A stretch of 64,000 nucleotides of DNA from Sporolactobacillus sp. Y61 (lineage in GTDB: Bacteria; Bacillota; Bacilli; Bacillales; Sporolactobacillaceae), in NCBI RefSeq assembly GCF_040529185.1, contig NZ_CP159510.1, positions 1,922,001 to 1,986,000 on the forward strand, read 5' to 3'. How positions within the stretch are numbered: position 1 is the stretch's first letter; each line of letters opens with the position of its first letter. Position numbers and translations under genes: made by a program. The notes beneath the pieces are model-generated. The model saw only the letters and a program-made list of their open reading frames with translations, did no database searches and had not been told where the DNA came from. This document shows positions 26,071 through 36,200 of the stretch, in pieces.

Positions 26071-27081
26071 ATGATGTCGGAAGCCTATCAAACAAAGCTA
26101 AGCATCGTTGTCCCCTGTTATAACGAAGAAGCAGTGCTTAAGGAGACAATGAGAGAATTAACGGAAATAATGGATACACTTGTCCGGGAACGAAAGATCA
26201 GCCCGGAAAGTATGATCCTGTTCGTTGATGACGGAAGTAGAGACCGCACATGGCAGATCATCGAACAGAATACCCTGACTAATCAATACGTTCAGGGATT
26301 GAAACTGAGTAGAAACTTTGGCCATCAGAGTGCGTTAATTGCCGGTCTGGAGACCGCCGGGAAGTACTCGGACTGCGTCATATCGATTGATGCTGATCTT
26401 CAGGATGATGTTCAGGCTATCTACGCCTTTATCGAGAAGTATCATGAAGGCTATGACATTGTTTATGGCGTCCGGGATAAACGGGATACGGATACGTTTT
26501 TCAAAAAAAATACAGCACTCACATTCTACAGACTGATGAACAGGATGGGTGTCCGTCTTGTTCCTAATCATGCTGACTACCGGCTGATGAGCCGGCGTGC
26601 GCTTGCGGAACTGATGAAGTATAAAGAAGAAAACCTGTTTCTCAGAGGGATTGTCCCTCTTCTGGGTTTTAAATCCACGAAGGTGTATTATGACCGCAAA
26701 GAACGATATGCCGGAGAATCTAAGTACCCATTGAAGAAAATGATCGCTTTTGCGATTGACGGTATTACCTCATTCAGTATAGCTCCGATCAAGTTTGTGA
26801 TGAATCTTGGCCTGATTCTTGTCCTGATTGGCATGGGTATCGGGATCTATGCCTTTGTCGTCTGGCTGCTTGATCATACGATCAGCGGCTGGACATCGCT
26901 GATCCTGTCCATCTGGCTGGTGGGCGGGATGCAGCTGATTGCCATCGGTGTGATCGGTGAATATATCGGGAAAATATTCAAAGAAACAAAAAGACGCCCA
27001 AGATATACCATTGAATGGAATACATTAAGTCATAAACAGGAAAAACCCTTGAATCAAGGGCAGACACACAGCTATGAGTGA
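26071..27081 (+). CDS. csbB: GT2 polyprenyl-phosphate glycosyltransferase (CsbB/GtrB type)
   Basis: A 336-residue enzyme with a cytosolic GT2 domain (LSIVVPCYNEEAVL, ILFVDDGSRDRTW, SIDADLQDD with the metal-binding Asp residues, roughly 10-240) and two C-terminal transmembrane segments. CsbB/GtrB proteins load a sugar onto undecaprenyl phosphate; in B. subtilis CsbB works with GtcA and YfhO to decorate lipoteichoic acid. Its end overlaps the next gene, a GtrA-type flippase, by 8 nt, which fits this pathway. A matching membrane transferase is not adjacent but the GT-C-like gene at 30.3 kb is a candidate. Confidence 0.85.
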   Translation: MMSEAYQTKLSIVVPCYNEEAVLKETMRELTEIMDTLVRERKISPESMILFVDDGSRDRTWQIIEQNTLTNQYVQGLKLSRNFGHQSALIAGLETAGKYSDCVISIDADLQDDVQAIYAFIEKYHEGYDIVYGVRDKRDTDTFFKKNTALTFYRLMNRMGVRLVPNHADYRLMSRRALAELMKYKEENLFLRGIVPLLGFKSTKVYYDRKERYAGESKYPLKKMIAFAIDGITSFSIAPIKFVMNLGLILVLIGMGIGIYAFVVWLLDHTISGWTSLILSIWLVGGMQLIAIGVIGEYIGKIFKETKRRPRYTIEWNTLSHKQEKPLNQGQTHSYE

Positions 27082-27496
27082 TCACAGCAGAACAAATGTG
27101 AAAAGGGCGTCCGCTCGCCGGCTTAATTCGCAAGTGATTAAACAGGCCTTCATTTTTGGCCTGGTCGGTATCTCTAACACCGTCGTCGATTTCCTGATTT
27201 TCTTTCTGCTGACCCATTTCATTCATATTTTTTATGCAGCAGCTCAGGTCGTCTCCTACGGTTCAGGGATGTTAAACAGTTATTTTTTAAATGCAAAGGT
27301 GACTTTCTCCAGTTCCAGGAAATCCAGAACCCGGTTCATTAAATTTGTCATCTTAAATATTTCTGTGCTGTGCCTCACACTTGTTGTTATGCACAGCCTT
27401 CTGTTCCTCCCGCTGTATCTGAATAAGCTGATCAGTACGGGTGTGGGAATGGTGTTTAACTTTGTCCTGAGTAAAGTGTGGGTGTTCAGGGATTAA
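27074..27496 (+). CDS. gtcA: GtrA-family membrane protein (polyprenyl-phosphate sugar flippase)
   Basis: A 140-residue protein with four transmembrane segments: IKQAFIFGLVGISNTVVDF at the first, a NSYFLNAKVTF loop, and a C-terminal NFVLSKVWVF, the classical GtrA signature pattern. The family is thought to flip undecaprenyl-phosphate-linked sugars outward. It is translationally coupled to csbB. The specific sugar is unknown. Confidence 0.85.
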   Translation: MSDHSRTNVKRASARRLNSQVIKQAFIFGLVGISNTVVDFLIFFLLTHFIHIFYAAAQVVSYGSGMLNSYFLNAKVTFSSSRKSRTRFIKFVILNISVLCLTLVVMHSLLFLPLYLNKLISTGVGMVFNFVLSKVWVFRD

Positions 27497-27531
27497 GCTG
27501 AACAGATGATTTAGTTCCTTTTCTATAACAA

Positions 27532-29571
27532 TTAATGAACGAGATTCTCTTCCCTCAAAACAATGTGGTCCAACTGCCGGACAAGTTCTTTATAGTAATC
27601 TGGTTCGTAATGATTTGTAGACCTTCCGTAGGGATGGTTATATTGTCCAATAAAGCCATAGTGATTGAGATCAATGGTATGAATATGTGGCAACAAATGG
27701 AGTAAATACGATTCCATAAATTGATAGTACATATTACTCCGCTTGACTAGATCAATCTGATCAGCAAAATAACGAACCTGATGATTTTTATCGTAATAGC
27801 GGTCGGTCATTCGTGCTTTCTGTAAAATAATATGATTTTGTGGGAAATACTTAACGATTGCTTTAGCGAAGCGTTCTGCAGCCGGGCACCAATATTTTAG
27901 AAAAGTTGGTTCATCATTATGAGAGACAAAACTGGCTTTGCCATGTAAATTTTTAAGAAATTCCCGGTTTCTTAAATAAAAACTTCCTGTGATCATATGA
28001 TCATCATCAAAAATAACAAGATCGCGTACAGCGTCAGGGTAGAGGTCAAACAGAAAATAATCAGCTTTTGATTTTTCCAGTTCGTTAAAAAATGTTTTTT
28101 CAAAATCACATGCAATATATGCTTTTTCAATCGGTTTCCTTTCAGCAAAATAGGATGCCGGATAGGGAAGCGGTTTACTCATCAGGCTGGGAATGCTGGA
28201 ATGGAATTGTGTATACGCAATATTATATTTAGATTTATATTCAGGATTGAAATAGGATCTGGAATTAAATGCCCCTCTCGTATAGCAGGTCCCGAGAATT
28301 GCGAGTTTTATCGGCTTCCTGCTGTCAAATTCCTTAATCATATGAGGTACTGTTTTAATCTCAAACTTTTGATTCTGACTAATATTAATTATAGCATCTA
28401 AGTTATCTGCCAACGTTCCCCGAGCATTAATGGGTTGATCAGTTTTTACGAATAATGGCATCCAAGTTTGAGCATGAGATTTTTTATCTTCGAGCTGTAC
28501 CAATACTTGGAATAAATCATTTTTTTCAATTTTATAATTCTCTTTTAACTGCTTCAACGATAAAGAGATACAGATTGAATTAAATTTGTTTCTAATCATG
28601 CCGTCCATGCAGAAACCATTGAAATGAGCCGCCCAAATTTCATTTGCTATGGTGATTTTTGCCTGCAATACATTTATGTCATCGGGAACTTCAAGAAAGA
28701 TGTCCAGTTGGCTGTTTTTAATTGATAACTTTTTTAGTTCCATAAAAAGAGCAATTCTTTTAATCCATAGGCCGATGCAGCCTTTTTTATTCATGTAAAA
28801 TTTAGCCTGGTAAAAGTTATTCCTTTGAATTACGGTATAAGTATCATTCAGAGTTGCTTCATTGTGAAGAGGAATGTATAAAAAACTGTTATCTTTTCCA
28901 CCTGTAAGTTTAAGAAACAAATCCCATACTTCTTCGTGGCGGATACAGGGATCTGTAAAGATAGACTGCTTATTAAAATGAGCTGACCACTTTTTATTCG
29001 AATGAATCAGTAATGGAAATTCAATTTCATTTAGATAATTTAGTGCATTCTTGTTTTCCCTTCTTCTTATTGCAAGGAAAGCTTGATGATATGATAAAGC
29101 ATCTGCTTGTAATAATTCTCCATGAAATTCATAGGCATCTTTTTCTTTGGAAACAGACAGTAAATTTGCTCCCACTTGATTATTTTTCTTTACAGAAATA
29201 GAAAGTGTACCTCTTGAATTTTTATAAAATGTGATAAGTAAAAAGCCAATAGAAATTATCTGATTTGAAAACGAGCCAGGTAATTCAGGTATGCTAACTT
29301 CCGTTTTTTGCTGATCACTTACAAAGAAAATATCCCAGATATCCTGACTGTTAATTAATGAACATACGTCTGTCAGATCTATTTCGGCAGTAAACACATT
29401 GCGTTTTATAATGCATGGAATTTTGATATCCCGAGGGATGAACAGGTCATTTCCTTTTATTCTTTCCTCAAAAAGTAAAAATCCTTCTACAATTCTGCTA
29501 TCACATTTTCCCTTCAGGATCATGCTTTTTTTCTTCCGTGTATTTTTTACTTTTAACAATTCTGTGTTCAA
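27532..29571 (-). CDS. DUF6270-like SGNH-type protein with N-terminal accessory modules
   Basis: A 679-residue protein. The last ~270 residues begin KLAILGTCYTRGAF and end NHYGFIGQYNHPYG, the pattern I associate with DUF6270, an SGNH-hydrolase-like domain common in polysaccharide loci (the GTCYTR block would replace the GDS motif and the late His the catalytic His). The N-terminal ~400 residues look beta-rich, with repeated QDIWDIFFV and EEVWDLFLK phrases like those in modules of teichoic-acid transferases. No signal peptide is visible. A TTG start has AGAGGG 9 nt upstream. It is the last gene of a leftward operon; an esterase or acyl-transferase role in polymer modification is inference. Confidence 0.6.
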   Translation of the reverse strand: MNTELLKVKNTRKKKSMILKGKCDSRIVEGFLLFEERIKGNDLFIPRDIKIPCIIKRNVFTAEIDLTDVCSLINSQDIWDIFFVSDQQKTEVSIPELPGSFSNQIISIGFLLITFYKNSRGTLSISVKKNNQVGANLLSVSKEKDAYEFHGELLQADALSYHQAFLAIRRRENKNALNYLNEIEFPLLIHSNKKWSAHFNKQSIFTDPCIRHEEVWDLFLKLTGGKDNSFLYIPLHNEATLNDTYTVIQRNNFYQAKFYMNKKGCIGLWIKRIALFMELKKLSIKNSQLDIFLEVPDDINVLQAKITIANEIWAAHFNGFCMDGMIRNKFNSICISLSLKQLKENYKIEKNDLFQVLVQLEDKKSHAQTWMPLFVKTDQPINARGTLADNLDAIINISQNQKFEIKTVPHMIKEFDSRKPIKLAILGTCYTRGAFNSRSYFNPEYKSKYNIAYTQFHSSIPSLMSKPLPYPASYFAERKPIEKAYIACDFEKTFFNELEKSKADYFLFDLYPDAVRDLVIFDDDHMITGSFYLRNREFLKNLHGKASFVSHNDEPTFLKYWCPAAERFAKAIVKYFPQNHIILQKARMTDRYYDKNHQVRYFADQIDLVKRSNMYYQFMESYLLHLLPHIHTIDLNHYGFIGQYNHPYGRSTNHYEPDYYKELVRQLDHIVLREENLVH

Positions 29572-29619
29572 TATAATCTACCCTCTTTGTGCTTAGATTA
29601 GATCTAGAAGCGTTGTTAA

Positions 29620-29949
29620 TCACCTGACAACTAAAAGACAGGCTCCGAATATAATCAACAGAACGCCTGTTATTTTCCTCAGATTTATTCGTTCTTGAAG
29701 AAATAAATATGAAAACACCAGTGTCCAAATATAAGTAATAGCGGTCAGGGGATAAACAACAGTGTAAGGTAATAATTTCAGAAGCCATATATTAAGAATT
29801 GCACCCGATACATAAAACAGACCGCCAGTAAACAAGTTAACAAGGAAATAAATGGACAGTCTTAGGCCATTCAGGGTACATCGCTTGAAAAAGTAACCGC
29901 CTAATGATCCGAGAATTGTCATGGAAATCAGGAGAATTAACTCAGTCAT
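29620..29949 (-). CDS. SMR/EamA-like half transporter, subunit 2
   Basis: A 109-residue protein with four transmembrane segments, ending INLRKITGVLLIIFGACLLV. It resembles SMR proteins and the ArnE/ArnF flippase subunits for undecaprenyl-phosphate aminoarabinose. ATG 29949 follows GGTGGGG and overlaps the previous gene by 8 nt, so the two small membrane proteins are coupled and probably form a heterodimer. The sugar-lipid flippase role is inferred from the operon, which also codes for a GT2 and a GT-C-like enzyme. Confidence 0.7.
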   Translation of the reverse strand: MTELILLISMTILGSLGGYFFKRCTLNGLRLSIYFLVNLFTGGLFYVSGAILNIWLLKLLPYTVVYPLTAITYIWTLVFSYLFLQERINLRKITGVLLIIFGACLLVVR

Positions 29950-30295
29950 CGTCCCCACCGCCTATGAGTGTAGCGCCTAAAATAATAACGGCAATACCAG
30001 TAATCTGTATTCCAGTTAAGGATTCTCCCAAAAATATTCCCCCAAGAAAAATAGAGAAAATATAACCAAAACTAAGTAAAGGGTGAAGAATTGATAAATC
30101 ACCGAATTTGAATGCAATGATCATCAGTGCAGCACCACAGAAATAAAGGATGAAACCAGTCAGAAAATAGATATCCAAAAAATACTGAGAACATTTCCAC
30201 AGCAATTGACCACAGGCTGTTACAAAAGCAGCAGATATGATAAGGGCTATTCCAAGACGATTTTTAATCATAGAATGAATGATCTTTTTAAACAT
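29942..30295 (-). CDS. SMR/EamA-like half transporter, subunit 1
   Basis: A 117-residue four-helix membrane protein with LGIALIISAAFVTACGQLLWK at the first helix and FLGESLTGIQITGIAVIILGA near the C-terminus, the typical EamA/SMR end. GAGGTGA lies 5 nt before ATG 30295; a GTG 9 nt earlier is possible. It overlaps the end of the upstream GT-C-like gene by 8 nt and the start of its partner by 8 nt. A paired, ArnE/F-like flippase is the most likely arrangement. Confidence 0.7.
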   Translation of the reverse strand: MFKKIIHSMIKNRLGIALIISAAFVTACGQLLWKCSQYFLDIYFLTGFILYFCGAALMIIAFKFGDLSILHPLLSFGYIFSIFLGGIFLGESLTGIQITGIAVIILGATLIGGGDDD

Positions 30296-32105
30296 CCTTT
30301 TCACCTCTTCCAGCTATCAGAGTAGCAAGAAAGAAAAAGGGAACAACAAGCAGATAATTACTAAACAGATATCGTGGATCCTGTGCAGGTATAGCCGCTG
30401 CAACCGATCCAAGATTCAGTGCAGCAGGTAAGATAGCAAGCGTCAATTTCCAATTACCTTTTATTATTATTATAAATAAAAATATAAGTATCAGATACAT
30501 ATAGAACGCTGGCATCATGAAAGGACGAATGATCTTATTTGTATAGATTTTCCCATAATTCTCGATAATCCAGGCTAGATGCGTATTCGCCCGATTAGAA
30601 CCATATTGAGCGTAATTAAAGGGCTTATAATCCACATGTTTTTTTTCTATCACTTTTTGGGGAAGAAAGAAAACTGGCCGGAAACTATCAAATGCCTTAT
30701 AACGTAATATTGGTTTCATCTGATCTTGAGGGATATGGAGCTTAAAAACAAGCTGTTCCATATCCAGCGTTGCCTGAATGGACAGCGCCGGATTTTGCCT
30801 GACAACAGCAAACCAGTTATTTATAAATGCCCCGGGATTATTCCTTATTATGGCCTTATTGAATCCACGTGAAAATTTTACAGGATCTGACTGGGATGGC
30901 TGATAGGTATTCGACCAGCGTTCCAAAGGAAAAATCTGGTTGAAATATGCCTTCTGTGCTTCATTAATATTGCCATTTTCTGAAACAATACGACCGATCT
31001 GCTGCAGCGGGATACTTAACGATTCTGTTTTGTCAGCGGGATACACTTTATAATGGCTAAAAACAGGACCGGTGACTACAAGATAAGTTACAGCAACAGC
31101 AACAAAAACGGCATACATACGCAAGAATTTTTTTCTGAAAAAAACCGGAAATATGACTAATGTAGCGAGTAAAACCGGCCAGCCGTTATGTCGGAAAAAA
31201 ACCATACCCGAAAGTGTTATGTATAGAAAAAGAAGGTGTACAGGCGATTTAAGCCACCCACCTCGTGAGCGGATGATCTGGATAAGAAGGGTTGTCAGTA
31301 ACAGGATCAAATAACTGAAAAGAGTGTCCTTCCAAATGATCACGGAATATAGTGCAGTCATTGGGAAAAAGGTCAAAAACAACCAGCCGGACAGAGTCAC
31401 CCATCGATTGGTACCCAGACATCTGAAAGTGTAGATCACATAACCGGTAATCAGACTGGTAGCAGAAAATTGCAGGATGACAAACGCTGCAGGATTGTCC
31501 CACACTTTGGTCAGTAATGAAATGATCCAGGTCATCATAACCGGATGCCAGTCGTTAAAAAATAGCGAATGAGCCTGCTGCCATTGGTTCACAGAATCAA
31601 TAACCAGAATTCCCGGGAAGAAGGCCCAAAAATAGATCATAGAGAGTCCAAAAGGCAGTAAGGTATAGATCAATATATACCACTTAGGCAGGAGATGTGG
31701 AAGCTCCTTCTGTGAATAGCGTAAAATGCTCCACAGGAGCGCTGTCAACAGGAGAAATATAAACGAAACAGCAGACAGATAAACGATAACTGTAATAAGA
31801 GGACCGTTATTCAGTAAATGTGTTTGATGCCCTCTGAGACCTAAGGTTATTATTATTGATAAGAATACCAATAAAAATTGGAAAAATATCCTTTGTTTTC
31901 TATTTAAAAATCGAAGGGTACGGTGAAACGAACCACTCAGCATACAGTAACTAAGGCAACACCCCGTGAGGATAAACAGAAAAATAATCACAGGATGAAT
32001 ATTGCGAATGGGGTATAAAAAGAATAAAAATCCTGGTCCAATCAATAACCCGGATATACCGCAGACTAAAATTTGCATCCATTTGTTATCTGTTAAATTA
32101 ATCAT
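30288..32105 (-). CDS. large GT-C-like membrane protein (DUF6020-type)
   Basis: A 605-residue protein with about 13 transmembrane segments and a ~150-residue extracytoplasmic loop (about 370-520). The block AFFPGILVIDSVNQWQQAHS followed by NDWHPVMMTW, with an acidic residue in the first large loop, is typical of GT-C-type families such as DUF6020. GT-C enzymes use polyprenyl-phosphate sugars as donors outside the membrane. It lies between a GT2 (donor synthesis) and two half-transporters (flipping), which supports a transferase role. No activity is known for this family to my knowledge. Confidence 0.65.
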   Translation of the reverse strand: MINLTDNKWMQILVCGISGLLIGPGFLFFLYPIRNIHPVIIFLFILTGCCLSYCMLSGSFHRTLRFLNRKQRIFFQFLLVFLSIIITLGLRGHQTHLLNNGPLITVIVYLSAVSFIFLLLTALLWSILRYSQKELPHLLPKWYILIYTLLPFGLSMIYFWAFFPGILVIDSVNQWQQAHSLFFNDWHPVMMTWIISLLTKVWDNPAAFVILQFSATSLITGYVIYTFRCLGTNRWVTLSGWLFLTFFPMTALYSVIIWKDTLFSYLILLLTTLLIQIIRSRGGWLKSPVHLLFLYITLSGMVFFRHNGWPVLLATLVIFPVFFRKKFLRMYAVFVAVAVTYLVVTGPVFSHYKVYPADKTESLSIPLQQIGRIVSENGNINEAQKAYFNQIFPLERWSNTYQPSQSDPVKFSRGFNKAIIRNNPGAFINNWFAVVRQNPALSIQATLDMEQLVFKLHIPQDQMKPILRYKAFDSFRPVFFLPQKVIEKKHVDYKPFNYAQYGSNRANTHLAWIIENYGKIYTNKIIRPFMMPAFYMYLILIFLFIIIIKGNWKLTLAILPAALNLGSVAAAIPAQDPRYLFSNYLLVVPFFFLATLIAGRGEKDV

Positions 32106-32110
32106 TTGAA

Positions 32111-33061
32111 TTATGACCTGCTCTCCTTGTGTTCATGTTTGAGTGAATCACTGATCCGATGCAATTCTATTTCATACTGCTTTCGAGAATTATTGACAAC
32201 AGTATCCAGAATCAGGCCGCAGACAAGAGAAAGCATGGCCATGAGTATAAAACCGACGGCAAGAATTGCTGATGGGACCTTATAGATATACTGATATTTG
32301 ATAAATTCGATGATCACAGGGATTCCGGTAAGCAGTCCAAGAATCACCATAACTGCCGCGCAAAGTGAAAAAAATTCCAGAGGTTTGTAATCTTTAAATA
32401 GCTTGAAGATCGTTCTGATCACTCTCAGGCCATCACTGAACGTATTTAATTTTGATTCACTTCCGGATGGTCGATCACGATAATTAATCGGCAGCTCTTT
32501 TATTTTAAAGCGTTTATCCAGTGAGTGGATGCTTAATTCAGTTTCAATTTCAAATCCGGTACTTGATATGGGAAAAGATCGAACGAACAGTTTATTAAAT
32601 CCACGATAACCGGTCATGATGTCATTAATATGACTTTTGTAGAGTCTGTTAATTAAATTTTTGACTATGGTGTTGCCAAAATTATGAAAGACACGTTTGT
32701 TTTCATTTTCATATGTACCATTGGAAAGACGGTCCCCGATCGTCATGTCCGCTTTTCCGTGAATCAGGGGTTCCAAAAGTTCGTGTACTGCTTCGGCAGG
32801 GTAAGTATCATCCCCATCGACCATGACATAGTAATCAGCGTCAATATCGAAAAACATCGAACGGACGACATTCCCTTTACCCTGACGTATTTCTTTAATG
32901 ACGGTAACCCCTTTAGCCATTGCTATTTCGTTCGTATGATCCGTAGAATTATTATCATAAACATAAATCTCCGAATCGGGCAGCTCACGCTTGAAGTCAT
33001 CAATCACTTTACCAATAGTCAATTCTTCATTATAACAAGGGATTAATACTGCTATTTTCAT
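32111..33061 (-). CDS. GT2 glycosyltransferase, dolichol-phosphate-mannose-synthase type
   Basis: A 316-residue enzyme: GT2 catalytic domain (KIAVLIPCYNEELTIG, YVYDNNSTDHT, MVDGDDTYP with the DxD-type metal site) followed by about 100 residues containing two transmembrane segments. It would form undecaprenyl-phosphate sugar from a nucleotide sugar. ATG 33061 follows CAGGAGTG and gives the family's natural N-terminus; an ATG 42 nt upstream is not needed. It is the first gene of the leftward operon and is divergent from the GT2/TagF fusion, the two sharing a ~225 bp AT-rich promoter region. Confidence 0.85.
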   Translation of the reverse strand: MKIAVLIPCYNEELTIGKVIDDFKRELPDSEIYVYDNNSTDHTNEIAMAKGVTVIKEIRQGKGNVVRSMFFDIDADYYVMVDGDDTYPAEAVHELLEPLIHGKADMTIGDRLSNGTYENENKRVFHNFGNTIVKNLINRLYKSHINDIMTGYRGFNKLFVRSFPISSTGFEIETELSIHSLDKRFKIKELPINYRDRPSGSESKLNTFSDGLRVIRTIFKLFKDYKPLEFFSLCAAVMVILGLLTGIPVIIEFIKYQYIYKVPSAILAVGFILMAMLSLVCGLILDTVVNNSRKQYEIELHRISDSLKHEHKESRS

Positions 33062-33286
33062 GCCCTTTACACTCCTGTTCAAGGTGTACTCAAAACATAT
33101 CATAAATTATAACATCTTTAATAAATAGGTTTATGTAATTTTTAATAATACTTTTACACAACGTCATATGTTTATTTACAATAATAGTAACTAATCGTAC
33201 AATCAATAGGGATTCAAGTTAATCGATTTTTATCTTTATTGATCTGATTTATTGCAGAATTAGAAAAAGTGAGGTCTGTTTCGAGT

Positions 33287-36200
33287 ATGGGTATACCTAA
33301 AATTAGCGTGATTGTCCCAATATATAATGTTCAGCAATATTTGGAGGCGTGTCTGGATTCGCTGGTAAACCAGACGTTTCATGATCTTGAAGTGATTATG
33401 GTTAATGATGGTTCTTCGGATAACAGCGGAGATATCATGCATAAGTATGCAGAGCGCTATGATAATTTTTTCGCATATGATAAACCCAACGGTGGACTGG
33501 GACAGGCACGCAATTACGGCTTAAACTATGCGAAGGGTGAATTTATTGCTTTTGTTGATTCAGACGACATGGTTGATACCGAGGCTTATGAAAAAATGTA
33601 TGCACTGGCGGAGCAGACTCATTCCGACATCGTTATTGGCAATGTCGTACGCTTTAATTCAGTAAGGAAGTACTCATCTGTACTTCATCAAAAAGTTTTC
33701 TTGAAAAAGAAATTAAAAGCTCACATTACCCGGGATTTTGAACTGATATATGATACCACAGCATGGAACAAGCTGTATCGGAGATCTTTTTGGGAGAAAT
33801 ACCAGTTGTCATTCCCTGAGCATATGCTCTATGAAGATATTCCGGTAACGATACCCGCCCATTATTTGGCTAATTCGGTTGATATGCTGGATGATGTTGT
33901 CTATTATTGGCGATCACGGGATCCCGGTGATCCTTCAATCACACAGAACAGGACAAATATAAAAAATCTGACAGATCGACTGAAAGCTCTTTCTATGGTC
34001 AATCAATTTTTTGAACACCATTCTATCGACGATGAATTAAGGGCTGCCATTGATTATAAAAATTTAAATACAGATTTACTTGTATATCTGAATAAGCTGA
34101 CCGAAGCTGATGAAGATTATATTGATTTCTATATAAAGCAGGTATCGGATTATTTGAAGCATATAGCTGATGAAGCCATTCTCAAGCTATGGCCAATTGA
34201 CAGGATGAAATACTACTTTGTAAAAAATCAGGATAAGCAAAAAGTATTGCGGCTCCTGGATTATCAGAAAAGTGGAGATGTGGCGAGACAGAAGATTATT
34301 CGTCACAGGAACCACTATGTTGTGAATTACCTTTATCACGATCTGGTTCCTCAATCCTATCTGGTCATTGACAACAATCTGCAAATCAAGCGGAAAACAA
34401 GAAAAGTGACTTTACACGACAATGAACTGAAAATCGAAGGGTGGGCATATATTAATAAAATTAATATGCTGCATAAATCAAGTGTTACTATGCATTTTTC
34501 TCTGATTAACCGGGAAACCGGAGAAAAAATTCCCCTCAGACAGTCTCAGCTGAAGAAAAACCGATCAAACACAATTAAATACGGCGTCTGGGCACGAAAT
34601 AAATATTTACCTTTTAGGTTTATCTATAACTATAACTGGTCAGGTTTTGCTTTAACTGTACCATTGGACAAGCCGCCATTTAATCAGCTTTCGTATGGGC
34701 AATACATTATTGAAGGGACGCTGAAGGCGGGAGGACTCGTGCGCTCCTTTATCCTTGGCTCTCCTGTTTCGGGAAGAAAAGCACGTCCTGATGCCCTGAT
34801 AGACTCTGCTCAGAATCAAGCCTTTCATGTAGAGTATGGTAGTAACTGGGATCTGCATCTAATCAAAGAGAAGACAAATCATATGGTTGACAAAATCAGC
34901 AGAGACGGATCTGTAATCCGATTAACAGGAACAGCATCAAATTTGGATCAACTGGACCAATATGAAGGTATTTTATTGAAAAACATAAAAAACGGTGCAT
35001 TTTTCCACTTTCCCGGATATAAAAAACAATTGCAGTTTTTCTGTGATATCCCGACAGATATTTATCAAGATGACTCTATGTTTGGAGATTGGGATGTCTA
35101 CATTCTGTCAGGTAATGAAAAGAAACCGATATTCAGGAGGGTGAGCAGCAAAGAAAAAATGGATATCGGCTTTGCTGAGATTTCAGTTAACTCAAACAGA
35201 AAAGGATACCTCAAATTTCGGGTTCGTCGTTATGGAGGAGAATTGATTAAATTTAATTTATCCAGAGAAATATTAAGTATTGCAGTTGCAGCTCCTTTTT
35301 CATGGAATAACAATGATAAACCAATAAACAATATGCACCTGTTGCTTCGTGCGGATGACAATAATGAGATGATCAGAATACCAATGCAGGGTACGGGTCA
35401 ACTGGATAGATATGGACGTGAGATCCTGAAAGGGGGTCTGAATCTTAACCGACAGCTGAATACGAATATTCTGAGACATACCGCTTTCTATATGTATTTG
35501 AGTAAAGGATCAGAAAACGATGACGATTTGAACGTTATTTATTCTGATAATCTTGATCAAAGAAATGTTGAATACGACCATAAGATTTATCATTTCAGGC
35601 AGAAAAAAGAATCTCTGGCATTAAACATTTATGCAAAATGGGGATGGATTGATCGCGGCAAAGTCCGTCGGGCTGTTCTAAGAAAATTATTCTATCCAGT
35701 TGTCCGACTCCTGCCCATGAAGAAAAAAATGATTATCTTTGAAAGTTACTGGGGTAAAAATTATGAATGTAATCCCAGAGCGTTGTATGAATATATTGAT
35801 AAGAATTATCCAAAGTACAAAACAGTCTGGAGTTTGCGTGATCCATTAACACATATTGAGGGATCCGCAGAAAAAATAAGAATGCACTCACTGAAATATT
35901 ACTACTACATGGCGACAGCAAAGTATTTTGTAAATAATGTAAACTTTCCTGATTTTTACCGGAAACGGAAAGATGCAGTAGAACTTCAGACGATGCATGG
36001 GACCCCTCTGAAAACTCTTGGGCTCGATGTACCGGGGGAAATCAAGCCTGGGAAAAACAAAGAAAAATATCTTGAAAAAAACAGACGTTGGGATTACCTG
36101 TGTGTCCCAAGTGATTATGTTGAAAACATTGCAAAACGTGCATTCGATCACAGGGCAGAGGTCATCAGGACGGGCTATCCCAGAAATGATAAACTGTTTT

